Source of the DNA: Achromobacter sp. UMC46
GTDB taxonomy: Bacteria > Pseudomonadota > Gammaproteobacteria > Burkholderiales > Burkholderiaceae_B
Direction of reading: 5' to 3'
DNA: 64,000 nucleotides
Assembly (NCBI RefSeq): GCF_014170335.1
Contig: NZ_LZZS01000040.1
Location: 124,001-188,000, forward strand
Each line of letters begins with the position of its first letter. Position 1 is the first letter of the stretch. Below the pieces are notes generated by a model. It worked only from the letters and a program-made list of their open reading frames with translations. It was not told the DNA's origin and ran no database searches. Positions 1 through 9,612 of this stretch are shown here, in pieces. The position numbers and the translations under genes were made by a program.

Positions 1-430
1 GGATGGGGGCGGCCAGGGACGACGGGTTGGTCAAATGGTCCAGCACGACAGGCAGGACGGTGCGGCCATTGCGCCGGATGCTGTCGGCCAGGATCCGGTC
101 GTCGTTGGGATTGACGGTGTCGCTTTCCGCGAAGATCAGGTCCAGCCCGACGGCGCGGGCGCCTTGCAGGCGGTCCAGCAGCGCGGCATGGATCGCGCGC
201 CGCCATGGCCAGCGCCCCAGCGTATCGATGCTGGCGTCGTCGATGGCGACGATCAGGATGTCGGGATCCGCGGCGCGGCCCGTCAAGGCCGCGACACGGT
301 CATAGAGGATCTGGTCGACCCGGCCCAGGCCATTGAGAGAACCCAGCACCGCCGCCAGCACTGCCAGCACTATCGTCAACCACAGCCCTGAGCGCGAGGT
401 CCGGTCAACGGTGTCGGCGGCGTCGGCCAT
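1..430 (-). CDS. CHASE2-domain membrane sensor protein, C-terminal part outside window
   Basis: Reading leftward from an ATG at 430, an open frame of 143 codons runs off the window. Residues about 14-32 form a hydrophobic membrane segment, followed by a CHASE2-type extracytoplasmic region with the typical elements DQILYDR, DILIVAIDD, LGRWPWRR and AVGLDLIF. CHASE2 domains sit on histidine kinases or nucleotide cyclases; the output domain is not visible. The gene follows a LysM-FecR gene by 10 bases and shares its operon with an OmpR-type response regulator. By inference this is the sensor kinase partner, but a cyclase cannot be excluded. Confidence 0.8.
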   Translation of the reverse strand, partial: MADAADTVDRTSRSGLWLTIVLAVLAAVLGSLNGLGRVDQILYDRVAALTGRAADPDILIVAIDDASIDTLGRWPWRRAIHAALLDRLQGARAVGLDLIFAESDTVNPNDDRILADSIRRNGRTVLPVVLDHLTNPSSLAAPI

Positions 431-440
431 GAGGCGGCCC

Positions 441-1547
441 CTAGTACTCGGTCAATATGATGGGCACGCCCGAACCGCTGGCCACACCCAGGCCATAGGA
501 AGTCATCAGCTGGTTGGCGCCCTCGAACGTGGCCACCGCATCCTGGCCGCTCAGGCCAAGCTCATCGATGGCGCGCACCGACACGTAATACGTGCCGGGT
601 CCGGGCGCGGTGAAGCGGATGTCGTTCGTCGGGAAGGCGACCGACGACACAGGCATGGCGCCGTCGGCGTCGTGCGAAACGCGCACCAGGTAGCTTTGCG
701 CGCCGGCCACGGGGGCGAAGGCGCTGGTCCAGCCGCCGCCGCCAGAGCGTTCGGGAGTGGATAGCTGCGGCGCGGCCAGCAGTTCGCGCACGCCTGACAC
801 GCTGCCGTCGTTGCGCACGGCGGCGCCATAGCCGCGCGCCACGGCGACCGGCTTGGCGGGCGCGGTTCCCGGCGCGTGCGGTTGCAAGCGCACACTGCCT
901 TCCAGCACTTCGCTTTGCACGCCGCCCGCGCCGCTTTGCACGCGGAAACGCGTGCCGCGCACGCCGGTGACGGCGACGGGGGTGCGCACTTCAAAGCGGC
1001 CGACGCCTTGCCCGGTGGGCGCGACGGACGATTCAACGCTGCCGCGCTGCACATGGATGACGGAGTCCGTCAGTTCGGTGCCTTCGAATTGGCGCAGGCG
1101 CGCCAGCTCGACCGAACCACCGGCGGGCAGGGTGAGCTTGGATCCATCTGCCAGCTCCAGCGTGACAAAGCCGTTGGGCGAGGTCACCACGGTGCTGCCT
1201 TCCGACAGGCTCTGGCCCGGTTGCAAGGGCTTGCCGTTCATACTGGCCTGGCCGCTGACGTGCATCACGCGCGCCTGGGCGGCACGTTCGGGAATCATCG
1301 CCAGGGGAATGCGCAGTTCCTGCCCGATGGGCAGCCGCTCTGGCGCGTCCACCTTGTTCAACGTCTGCAGCGGCGCCCAGTTGGCCTGGTTGCGCGTGTA
1401 TTGCGTGGCCAAGTTAATCAGGGTGTCGCCCTGGCGGACGCGATAGATGAAGTCGTCGCCCAGGGCGCCCGCAGGCTGGCCATGGACAGGGGCCGTCAGC
1501 GCACAAGAAAGCAAGGCAAGCAAAGAAAGCGCGCGGCAGCGGCTCAT
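441..1547 (-). CDS. Secreted LysM and FecR domain protein
   Basis: The 368-residue protein starts with a signal peptide (about residues 1-23, ending near HGQ). A LysM module follows at about 35-83 (YRVRQGDTLINLA ... IGQELRIP), then a FecR-like beta domain at about 115-205 containing LELADGSKLTLP and VAVTGVRGTRFRV. The C-terminal third looks like a fibronectin-like or bacterial Ig-type fold (YYVSVRAIDELGLSG). LysM suggests peptidoglycan contact in the periplasm, and FecR domains act in envelope signalling. It lies between a response regulator and a CHASE2 sensor on the same strand, so a role as periplasmic input for that system is inferred. No sigma factor gene is adjacent, unlike classic FecI-FecR pairs. 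Confidence 0.85.
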   Translation of the reverse strand: MSRCRALSLLALLSCALTAPVHGQPAGALGDDFIYRVRQGDTLINLATQYTRNQANWAPLQTLNKVDAPERLPIGQELRIPLAMIPERAAQARVMHVSGQASMNGKPLQPGQSLSEGSTVVTSPNGFVTLELADGSKLTLPAGGSVELARLRQFEGTELTDSVIHVQRGSVESSVAPTGQGVGRFEVRTPVAVTGVRGTRFRVQSGAGGVQSEVLEGSVRLQPHAPGTAPAKPVAVARGYGAAVRNDGSVSGVRELLAAPQLSTPERSGGGGWTSAFAPVAGAQSYLVRVSHDADGAMPVSSVAFPTNDIRFTAPGPGTYYVSVRAIDELGLSGQDAVATFEGANQLMTSYGLGVASGSGVPIILTEY

Positions 1548-1582
1548 AGCGATCGGTTCTCCAGAGAGGCGCGCAAAGGCGT

Positions 1583-2299
1583 CTACGGCAGGCTCGCCGG
1601 GTTGTCTTCCGACGCGCCGGTCAGTTCGAGCCGGTAGCCCAGGGCGTAGGACGAGGTCAGGCGCACACCGTTCTCAGGGCGTAGCTGAAGCTTTTGCCGG
1701 ATGTTCGACAAGTGCGTATCCAGCGTGCGCGAGGTCGCGGGGATTTCCCGGTTCCAGACGCATTCCGCCAGGACATCGCGCGACATGAGGCGGCCCAGGT
1801 TGCGGAAGAACAATAGCGCCAGCTCGAATTCCTTCGGCGCCAGGCTTACCGCGGCGCCGTTCAACGAGATGACGCGCGCCGCGGGTTCGACGCGGTAATG
1901 GGCGACATCGAAGGAATCGTTGGCGGGTTCGGCGGGCTGGGTGCGTCGCAGCAAGGCCGCCACGCGGGCCAGCAATTCCAGTGGCCGCAAAGGCTTGACG
2001 ATGTAGTCGTCGGCACCGGCGCGCAGGCCTTCCACCAGATCGTCTTCGCTGGACCGGTTGGTCAGGAAAATGACGGGCACGCGGGCGCCGATATTGGCGC
2101 GCAGCCAGCGCACCACATCGTCGCCGTCGATATCGGGCAAATGCCAGTCCAGCAGCACCAGGTCGAAGCTCTCGGTGCGCAATGCGGCCAGCAGGTCACG
2201 GCTTTGGTGATAGCTGGTGCAGGTGTATCCCGCGGCGGTCAGCACTTGCTGGATTCGCCGGGCTTGATCGAGGTCGTCTTCCAGCGACGCGATTTTCAT
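1583..2299 (-). CDS. OmpR/PhoB-family response regulator
   Basis: This 238-residue two-domain regulator has a complete receiver: acidic pocket E7-D8-D9, phosphoacceptor D51 in LVLLDWHLPD, T80 and K102 in YIVKPLRP. The C-terminal winged-helix domain (about 130-228) has the OmpR pattern LAPKEFELALLFFRN ... SRTLDTHLSNIRQKL ... SYALGYRLE. ATG at 2299 is preferred; a TTG one codon upstream is also open. It is the first gene of the leftward operon with the LysM-FecR and CHASE2 genes, so it probably receives phosphate from the CHASE2 protein (inference). The target genes are not apparent. Confidence 0.92.
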   Translation of the reverse strand: MKIASLEDDLDQARRIQQVLTAAGYTCTSYHQSRDLLAALRTESFDLVLLDWHLPDIDGDDVVRWLRANIGARVPVIFLTNRSSEDDLVEGLRAGADDYIVKPLRPLELLARVAALLRRTQPAEPANDSFDVAHYRVEPAARVISLNGAAVSLAPKEFELALLFFRNLGRLMSRDVLAECVWNREIPATSRTLDTHLSNIRQKLQLRPENGVRLTSSYALGYRLELTGASEDNPASLP

Positions 2300-2567
2300 C
2301 AAACGTGTTCTCGCGAAGGTTTGCTACGCAAGCGCGCCCTGTGGCGCCCTACTGCAAGAGGGGTGAGCGAATTTATGTAATCGAATGATAACTCGGGAGG
2401 CTCTTGGACTGGCTACGTTGTGGAAAGAACTGTCAAACATTGCAAAGTTAACGAATCTTGACTGGGGTTGTTGCGTAACAAGACGCCACACTGTCTCAAT
2501 CGCCCCACGCATGGCTGTCACATTTCAGCGATGTCGAGCGATTTCGGGTAAGAGGTGGAAATTAGCT

Positions 2568-3269
2568 ATGAATCAATTGCGCATACTTATGATGTCGCCG
2601 GACGAAGTGGCCCGCAACGCCGCCGTGTCCGCTTTACTGCAGGCCGGGATCTCGGCACGCGGCTGCTCGACGTCTCTCGAGCTGTTCGGATTGCTCAATA
2701 GCGGTATCTACGATGCCGTTGTCCTGGATGTCGGGACACTGGGCGAAATCGGCTATGCCCTGGTCGCCCGGCTGCATGGCTCGTCCCCCATGGGGATCGT
2801 GGTCTCCGGCCGCGGCATGTCCGTGGATAGCCGCCTGCGCTGCCTGCAAAGCGGTGCAGACGCTTGTTTGACCGATCCCCAGGATCCGCGCGAACTCGCC
2901 TGCATCCTGCTGGCGTTGGCCCGGCGCCTGCCTGCCGGCCAGGAGAACCCCGTCTCGGACGACACGGTCAATGGCCAATGGGAACTGCGGGACCAGGGCT
3001 GGACGCTGGTGGCACCGTCGGGCGCCGCCATTTCGCTGTCTGCCAATGAGCGCCTGATCGTGCGTTCGCTGCTGGAAGTGGCGGGCAGGGCGGTGGGGCG
3101 CTCCGAGTTGGGCGACGAACTGCGCGTGGAAGGGGGCGGGGTGCGCTCCAGCGGGTCGCGCAGCATCGATGTGATCGTCAGCCGGCTGCGCCGCAAAGCG
3201 GAATTGGCGGGCGTCATGCTGCCGATCCGCACGGTCTACGGCAGCGGATACCTGTTCGCCGACCAGTAG
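2568..3269 (+). CDS. OmpR-like transcriptional regulator with degenerate receiver domain
   Basis: The start is ATG 2568, preceded at good spacing by AGAGGTGG (2551-2558). The open frame continues further upstream, but those codons look non-coding. The 233-residue protein has a receiver-like N-terminal half and a winged-helix C-terminal half (LSANERLIVRSLLEVAG ... RSIDVIVSRLRRKAEL ... TVYGSGYLFAD). In the receiver D54 (VVLDVG) and S80 remain, but the acidic pair is replaced by MMSPDE and the invariant lysine by D103 (LTDPQDP). Conventional phosphorylation switching is therefore unlikely. It is transcribed away from the neighbouring response regulator operon across a 268-base gap and ends about 130 bases before the rpsL promoter. 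Confidence 0.82.
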   Translation: MNQLRILMMSPDEVARNAAVSALLQAGISARGCSTSLELFGLLNSGIYDAVVLDVGTLGEIGYALVARLHGSSPMGIVVSGRGMSVDSRLRCLQSGADACLTDPQDPRELACILLALARRLPAGQENPVSDDTVNGQWELRDQGWTLVAPSGAAISLSANERLIVRSLLEVAGRAVGRSELGDELRVEGGGVRSSGSRSIDVIVSRLRRKAELAGVMLPIRTVYGSGYLFADQ

Positions 3270-3401
3270 GTCCAACGGGCAGGTCAACTGCCCTGGTACG
3301 TGCGGTAAGTGGCCCCATTTTCCACGACCCGCGCCGAAACCGTTGTCATTGCGCCGCGATCTCACCGCCGGCGCGCCGCGCTGCGGCAATTACAAATTCC
3401 T

Positions 3402-3431
3402 TTGACAGTATCCCTTGATCTCAGTTATGCT
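3402..3431 (+). promoter_or_regulatory. Candidate sigma-70 promoter of the str operon (P1)
   Basis: A consensus -35 box TTGACA (3402-3407) and a -10 box TATGCT (3426-3431) are separated by 18 bases. This is the best promoter-like sequence in the 449-base gap before rpsL and predicts a 5' leader of roughly 280 bases. Confidence 0.6.
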
Positions 3432-3586
3432 AAAGGGCTTACTGCTTTATTTCGCGCGCAAAATCTGTACGCTAAAGGGTAAACAGTCCAGGATCCGAAA
3501 TCAAGGTGCGTCACGAGCCTTTTGTTTTGGGTCCATCGGTCCGACTGCCCCCAGAGGCACCAGTTTTGTGCGTTTGTCATAGTTTG

Positions 3587-3614
3587 TTGGCAAGCCCGCT
3601 CTTTTACGTATATG
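3587..3614 (+). promoter_or_regulatory. Candidate second promoter upstream of rpsL (P2)
   Basis: TTGGCA (3587-3592) and TATATG (3609-3614) are 16 bases apart. This would give a shorter leader of about 95 bases. It is a pattern match only. Confidence 0.3.
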
Positions 3615-3676
3615 AACGTTTGAGGCGGTTTTGCGCGAACTGCCTTCTCCGAAGACACTCTTCTGGAGACGAGTAC

Positions 3677-3699
3677 GTAAGTACTTACCAGTGGTACGT
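3677..3699 (+). repeat. Overlapping palindromes in the rpsL leader
   Basis: GTAAGTACTTAC (3677-3688) is a perfect 12-base palindrome. It overlaps a second inverted repeat at 3683-3699 with arms TACCA/TGGTA around one base, plus outer AC/GT pairs. The two cannot form as hairpins at the same time. They end 20 bases before the rpsL start codon. Confidence 0.5.
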
Positions 3700-3718
3700 A
3701 AAAGGGATTTCAAAGGTC

Positions 3719-4096
3719 ATGCCTACCATTAGCCAACTCGTGCGCAAGCCGCGCGAAGTCAGCATCATCAAAAGCAAGAGCCCCGCGCTCGAAAACTGCC
3801 CGCAACGCCGCGGCGTGTGCACTCGCGTGTACACCACCACCCCCAAGAAGCCGAACTCCGCTCTGCGCAAGGTTGCCAAAGTGCGTCTGACCAACGGTTA
3901 CGAAGTCATTTCGTACATCGGCGGTGAAGGCCACAACCTGCAAGAGCACTCGGTGGTTCTGGTGCGTGGCGGTCGTGTGAAGGACTTGCCCGGTGTGCGT
4001 TATCACATCGTGCGCGGTTCCCTCGACCTGCAAGGCGTCAAGGATCGTAAGCAAGCCCGCTCGAAGTACGGCGCCAAGCGCCCGAAGAAGGCTTAA
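3719..4096 (+). CDS. rpsL: 30S ribosomal protein S12
   Basis: The 125-residue S12 protein starts at ATG 3719 with [13 protein letters not shown]; the open frame upstream is leader sequence. It sits at the decoding centre of the 30S subunit. The family loops [13 protein letters not shown] and [13 protein letters not shown] are intact, with lysines at the positions where substitutions classically give streptomycin resistance, so the wild-type drug-sensitive form is predicted. It is the first gene of the str block, followed after 166 bases by rpsG. Confidence 0.98.
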
Positions 4097-4150
4097 TAAC
4101 GAGTCAGCAGTACCCCCGCGTGGCGGAAGTCCGTCACTAGGGAAGTGCGA

Positions 4151-4182
4151 CCGCGCCCTCCGGTTTCTGGGATGGAGCGCGG
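4151..4182 (+). promoter_or_regulatory. Hairpin in the rpsL-rpsG intercistronic region
   Basis: CCGCGC (4151-4156) pairs with GCGCGG (4177-4182), and TCC (4159-4161) pairs with GGA (4174-4176) around a 12-base loop, leaving CC bulged. It lies in the 166-base rpsL-rpsG gap. In E. coli the equivalent gap holds the S7 autoregulatory target; equivalence here is only inferred from position. Confidence 0.35.
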
Positions 4183-4262
4183 CACGTAAGGGGTCGTCCC
4201 AATGGGCGGCCATGGCCGTGTAATGAAACACGGTTCAACTGAACAGACACAAGGAAGCAACA

Positions 4263-4733
4263 ATGCCCCGTCGTCGCGAAGTACCCAAGCGCGAGATCCT
4301 GCCCGATCCCAAGTTCGGCAGCGTCGAACTCGCCAAGTTCATGAACGTCGTCATGCTGGACGGCAAGAAGGCCGTCGCCGAGCGCATCGTCTATGGCGCC
4401 CTCGAGCAAGTGCAAACCAAGACCGGCAAAGAGCCGATCGAAGTTTTCAGCCTGGCGATCAACAACATCAAGCCGATCGTCGAAGTGAAGAGCCGCCGCG
4501 TTGGCGGTGCCAACTACCAAGTGCCGGTTGAAGTGCGCCCCGTGCGCCGCCTGGCCCTGGCTATGCGTTGGCTCCGTGAAGCCGCTAAGAAGCGTGGCGA
4601 GAAGTCGATGGATCTGCGTCTTGCTGGCGAACTGATCGACGCCTCCGAAGGTCGTGGCGCCGCGATGAAGAAGCGCGAAGACACGCACAAGATGGCAGAG
4701 GCCAACAAGGCCTTCAGCCATTTCCGCTGGTAA
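4263..4733 (+). CDS. rpsG: 30S ribosomal protein S7
   Basis: The 156-residue protein opens with [20 protein letters not shown] and is full length for bacterial S7. It is the primary 16S rRNA binding protein that nucleates the 30S head. The start follows an AAGGAAG ribosome binding site. It lies between rpsL and fusA in the conserved str order. In E. coli S7 represses its own operon at the intercistronic region, and a hairpin is present at the corresponding place here. Confidence 0.98.
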   Translation: MPRRREVPKREILPDPKFGSVELAKFMNVVMLDGKKAVAERIVYGALEQVQTKTGKEPIEVFSLAINNIKPIVEVKSRRVGGANYQVPVEVRPVRRLALAMRWLREAAKKRGEKSMDLRLAGELIDASEGRGAAMKKREDTHKMAEANKAFSHFRW

Positions 4734-4751
4734 TTTAAGGACTAATCCACC

Positions 4752-6854
4752 ATGGCCCGCAAAACCCCGATCGAGCGCTATCGCAACATTGGTATCTCTG
4801 CGCACATCGATGCAGGGAAGACCACCACGACCGAACGTATCCTGTTCTATACCGGCGTCAATCACAAGATTGGCGAAGTGCATGATGGCGCAGCCACCAT
4901 GGACTGGATGGAACAAGAGCAAGAGCGTGGCATCACCATTACGTCGGCAGCTACGACGGCGTTTTGGCGTGGCATGGCGAAGAACTATCCCGAACACCGC
5001 ATCAACATCATCGACACCCCGGGGCACGTGGACTTCACCATTGAGGTGGAACGTTCCATGCGCGTCCTGGACGGTGCTTGCATGGTCTACTGCGCAGTGG
5101 GCGGCGTTCAGCCCCAGTCCGAAACCGTGTGGCGCCAAGCCAACAAGTACGGCGTGCCGCGTCTGGCCTTCGTCAACAAGATGGACCGCACCGGCGCCAA
5201 CTTCTTCAAGGTCTATGACCAGCTGAAGAACCGCCTGCGCGCCAATCCCGTGCCGATCGTGATCCCGATCGGTGCGGAAGACACGTTCCAAGGCGTGGTC
5301 GACCTGGTCAAGATGAAGGCGATCATTTGGGACGAAGCCAGCCAAGGCATCAAGTTCGACTACCACGACATTCCGGCCGAGCTGGAAGGCCTGGCCAACG
5401 AATGGCGCGAAAAGCTGGTTGAAGCTGCCGCCGAATCGTCGGAAGAGCTGATGAACAAGTACCTGGAAACGGGTTCCTTGGACGAAGAAGAAATCAACCT
5501 GGCCATCCGCCAACGCACCATCGCTGGCGAAATCCAGCCGATGCTGTGCGGCACCGCCTTCAAGAACAAGGGCGTGCAGCGCATGCTGGATGCCGTCATC
5601 GACTACCTGCCTTCGCCTGTGGATATTCCCCCGGTTGACGGCATGGACGATGATGGCAATCCGGTCAAGCGTTCGGCTGACGACAGCGAGAAGTTTTCGG
5701 CGCTGGCATTCAAGCTGATGAGCGATCCGTTCGTGGGTCAATTGACCTTCGTGCGCGTTTACTCGGGCGTCCTGAAGTCGGGCGATACGGTCTACAACCC
5801 CATCAAGGGCAAGAAGGAACGTATCGGCCGCATTCTGCAGATGCACGCGAACAACCGCGAAGAAATCAAGGAAGTGTTGGCAGGCGACATCGCCGCCGTG
5901 GTGGGTCTGAAAGACGTGACCACCGGCGAAACGCTGTGCGACATCGACTCCCACATCTTGCTCGAACGCATGATTTTCCCCGAGCCCGTGATTTCGCAGG
6001 CCGTGGAACCGAAGTCGAAGGCTGACCAGGAAAAGATGGGTCTGGCGCTGTCGCGTCTGGCTCAGGAAGATCCGTCGTTCCGCGTGCGCAGCGACGAAGA
6101 ATCCGGCCAAACCATCATTTCCGGCATGGGCGAGCTTCACCTGGAAATTCTGGTCGACCGCATGAAGCGCGAGTTCGGCGTTGAAGCCAACGTCGGCAAG
6201 CCGCAAGTGGCCTACCGTGAAACCATCCGCAAGACCTGCGACGAAGTTGAAGGCAAGTTCGTCAAGCAGTCGGGCGGCCGCGGCCAGTACGGCCACGTGG
6301 TGCTGAAGGTCGAGCCGTTGCCTCCTGGCGGTGGTTTCGAATTCGTGGACGCCATCAAGGGCGGTGTGGTTCCTCGCGAATACATCCCCGCGGTGGACAA
6401 GGGCATCCAGGAAACGCTGCCTTCGGGCGTGTTGGCTGGCTACCCGATCGTCGACGTCAAGGTCACGCTGTTCTTCGGTTCGTACCACGATGTGGACTCG
6501 AACGAAAACGCGTTCAAGATGGCCGGCTCCATGGCATTCAAGGAAGGTCTGCGCAAGGCCAGCCCCGTGCTGCTGGAACCGATGATGGCCGTTGAAGTCG
6601 AAACGCCGGAAGACTACGCTGGTACCGTGATGGGCGATCTGTCCTCGCGTCGCGGCATGGTCCAAGGCATGGACGACATGGTTGGCGGCGGCAAGACCAT
6701 CAAGGCTGAAGTGCCCCTGGCTGAGATGTTCGGTTACGCCACGAACCTGCGTTCGCTGACGCAAGGTCGTGCCACGTACACGATGGAATTCAAGCATTAC
6801 TCCGAGGCTCCCAAGAACGTCGCTGACGAAGTCATCGCCGCTCGGGCCAAGTAA
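4752..6854 (+). CDS. fusA: Translation elongation factor G
   Basis: A 700-residue GTPase that drives ribosomal translocation and, with RRF, ribosome recycling. The P-loop AHIDAGKT lies at residues 17-24, with DTPGH and NKMD further along; the domain II-V sequence continues to the expected C-terminus. A ribosome binding site AAGGA precedes ATG 4752 and only 18 bases separate it from rpsG. A long open frame on the opposite strand is a codon-bias shadow. Confidence 0.98.
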   Translation: MARKTPIERYRNIGISAHIDAGKTTTTERILFYTGVNHKIGEVHDGAATMDWMEQEQERGITITSAATTAFWRGMAKNYPEHRINIIDTPGHVDFTIEVERSMRVLDGACMVYCAVGGVQPQSETVWRQANKYGVPRLAFVNKMDRTGANFFKVYDQLKNRLRANPVPIVIPIGAEDTFQGVVDLVKMKAIIWDEASQGIKFDYHDIPAELEGLANEWREKLVEAAAESSEELMNKYLETGSLDEEEINLAIRQRTIAGEIQPMLCGTAFKNKGVQRMLDAVIDYLPSPVDIPPVDGMDDDGNPVKRSADDSEKFSALAFKLMSDPFVGQLTFVRVYSGVLKSGDTVYNPIKGKKERIGRILQMHANNREEIKEVLAGDIAAVVGLKDVTTGETLCDIDSHILLERMIFPEPVISQAVEPKSKADQEKMGLALSRLAQEDPSFRVRSDEESGQTIISGMGELHLEILVDRMKREFGVEANVGKPQVAYRETIRKTCDEVEGKFVKQSGGRGQYGHVVLKVEPLPPGGGFEFVDAIKGGVVPREYIPAVDKGIQETLPSGVLAGYPIVDVKVTLFFGSYHDVDSNENAFKMAGSMAFKEGLRKASPVLLEPMMAVEVETPEDYAGTVMGDLSSRRGMVQGMDDMVGGGKTIKAEVPLAEMFGYATNLRSLTQGRATYTMEFKHYSEAPKNVADEVIAARAK

Positions 6855-6863
6855 ATAACCCTA

Positions 6864-6892
6864 GCCAGGTCCGCTCATCCGGGCGGCCTGGC
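6864..6892 (+). promoter_or_regulatory. Stem-loop between fusA and tuf
   Basis: GCCAGG (6864-6869) plus CCGC (6871-6874) pairs with GCGG (6883-6886) plus CCTGGC (6887-6892), with one bulged T. That is a ten-base-pair stem with an eight-base loop. No T tract follows, so it is more likely an RNA-processing or mRNA-stability element than a terminator. Confidence 0.45.
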
Positions 6893-6929
6893 AGATTCAA
6901 GTTTCCTTGAAAGTTAAAGGATAGAGATC

Positions 6930-8120
<1,191 letters not shown>

Positions 8121-8195
8121 TTCGGATCACTTAAGCAGCAAACAACCAGCGAGGGCGACTTCGTCGCCTTCGCCTCTCGTTCTTTAGGAAACGCC

Positions 8196-8507
8196 ATGAA
8201 AAACCAAAAGATCCGTATCCGCTTGAAAGCCTTCGATTACAAGCTGATCGATCAATCGGCCGCTGAAATCGTCGACACCGCCAAGCGTACCGGCGCCGTT
8301 GTCCGCGGCCCGGTGCCGCTGCCCACGCGTATCCGTCGCTATGACGTCCTGCGTTCGCCGCACGTCAACAAGACGTCGCGCGACCAGTTCGAAATCCGTA
8401 CCCATCAGCGCCTGATGGACATCGTTGATCCCACCGACAAGACCGTTGACGCGCTGATGCGTCTGGACCTGCCGGCCGGCGTCGACGTCGAAATCGCGCT
8501 GCAGTAA
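8196..8507 (+). CDS. rpsJ: 30S ribosomal protein S10
   Basis: The 103-residue S10 has the family sequence [17 protein letters not shown] and the C-terminal [12 protein letters not shown]. It is a 30S head protein and also the transcription antitermination factor NusE. It normally heads the S10 operon with rplC directly behind. Here a strong terminator follows within 50 bases and rplC is 411 bases away, so rpsJ appears transcriptionally attached to the tuf unit. Confidence 0.97.
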   Translation: MKNQKIRIRLKAFDYKLIDQSAAEIVDTAKRTGAVVRGPVPLPTRIRRYDVLRSPHVNKTSRDQFEIRTHQRLMDIVDPTDKTVDALMRLDLPAGVDVEIALQ

Positions 8508-8550
8508 GGCGTACCGGACCTGCCACCTTCGCCGGCAGGTTCGAAAAGAA

Positions 8551-8589
8551 TGGCCGTATTCCTCCGGGAGTACGGCCGTTTTGTTTTTT
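8551..8589 (+). terminator. Rho-independent terminator after rpsJ
   Basis: GGCCGTATTC and GAGTACGGCC form a GC-rich stem with a short loop (8552-8576), followed by a T-rich run TTTTGTTTTTT. It separates the tuf-rpsJ transcript from the rplC unit. Confidence 0.85.
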
Positions 8590-8710
8590 GGCCTATACGT
8601 TAGCGGGTGCTCACTGTCCCGGTAGCGGCTGGTTTTCTGCTGTGTTGGCAGCGTTGCACCGCAGTGTGGCAAAACAGCTGCTTTGCACACGCCCGAAGTG
8701 GGCTAAGTAC

Positions 8711-8740
8711 TTGTGCCGACTCAGAAAATCATGCTAATAT
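8711..8740 (+). promoter_or_regulatory. Candidate promoter of the rplC operon
   Basis: TTGTGC (8711-8716) and TAATAT (8735-8740) are separated by 18 bases. They lie downstream of the rpsJ terminator and upstream of a structured leader of about 170 bases before rplC. Confidence 0.42.
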
Positions 8741-8746
8741 GCCAAG

Positions 8747-8905
8747 CTTGCCATTTTGTGGCAAGACTGACTATGGGAACGGGATGGCGGGATGGGCTAA
8801 AACCCAACTGATCCCCCCAAATTACTCCCCGACCCAGGTTGAACATAGTCGTAGGGCAAAGGCCGTTACCTTTTGCCCGATTAGCCCCGACCAATCGCAG
8901 TCGGG
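8747..8905 (+). promoter_or_regulatory. Structured leader with three stem-loops before rplC
   Basis: Three hairpins can be read directly: CTTGCCA/TGGCAAG with a 5-base loop (8747-8765); GGGCAAAGG/CC(T)TTTGCCC (8854-8878); and CCCGAC/GTCGGG (8886-8905), which abuts the ribosome binding site GGAG. In gammaproteobacteria the S10 operon leader is bound by L4, whose gene is second in this unit. A similar role here is inferred. The rest of 8508-8918 holds only the terminator and the candidate promoter. Confidence 0.45.
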
Positions 8906-8918
8906 AATGGAGAAAACG

Positions 8919-9608
8919 ATGTCGAATTCGACACCCACGCCCGCCGCTCATCGGCTGGGGCTGGTGGGTCGCAAGGTCGGCATGACCCGCATTTTTACCG
9001 AGGAAGGTGAATCCATCCCGGTAACCGTGCTGGACGTGTCGAACAACCGCGTGACCCAAGTTAAGTCGCAGGAAACCGACGGCTACGCCGCGATCCAAGT
9101 GACTTATGGCACTCGTCGTGCCTCGCGTGTGGTTCAGCCGCAAACGGGCCACTACGCCAAAGCCGGCGTTGAAGCCGGTAGCATCCTCAAAGAATTCCGC
9201 CTTGATCCCGCTCGCGCCGCTGAATTTGCGGCCGGTTCCGTGATCGCCGTGGAATCCGTGTTCGAAGCCGGCCAACAGGTCGACGTGACGGGCACGACCA
9301 TTGGTAAAGGCTTCGCCGGTACCATCAAGCGTCACCACTTCGGTTCGCAACGCGCTTCGCACGGTAACTCCCGTTCGCACCGCGTTCCCGGCTCGATTGG
9401 TCAAGCACAAGATCCGGGCCGTATTTTCCCGGGTAAGCGCATGGCTGGTCACCTGGGTGATGTCACCCGCACCGTTCAAAACCTCGACGTCGTTCGCGTT
9501 GACGTTGAGCGTGGCCTGTTGCTGGTCAAGGGCGCTGTCCCCGGCCACGCTGGCGCCGACATCGTCGTGCGCCCGGCCATCAAGGCCCCGGCCAAGAAGG
9601 GAGCGTAA
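8919..9608 (+). CDS. rplC: 50S ribosomal protein L3
   Basis: ATG 8919 ([20 protein letters not shown]) has a GGAG site six bases upstream and gives 229 residues; the longer open frame covers the leader. L3 binds 23S rRNA near the peptidyl transferase centre. The conserved loop [10 protein letters not shown] retains the glutamine that PrmB methylates in enterobacteria. First gene of a unit with rplD, rplW and rplB, which follow with almost no spacing. Confidence 0.97.
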   Translation: MSNSTPTPAAHRLGLVGRKVGMTRIFTEEGESIPVTVLDVSNNRVTQVKSQETDGYAAIQVTYGTRRASRVVQPQTGHYAKAGVEAGSILKEFRLDPARAAEFAAGSVIAVESVFEAGQQVDVTGTTIGKGFAGTIKRHHFGSQRASHGNSRSHRVPGSIGQAQDPGRIFPGKRMAGHLGDVTRTVQNLDVVRVDVERGLLLVKGAVPGHAGADIVVRPAIKAPAKKGA

Positions 9609-9612
9609 GTAA

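Noticed and set aside
4137-6797. Open frame of 886 codons on the opposite strand of rpsG and fusA
   Set aside because: It mirrors highly expressed, high-GC coding sequence; His/Val/Asp-rich composition and lack of family similarity or start signals mark it as a codon-bias shadow of fusA.
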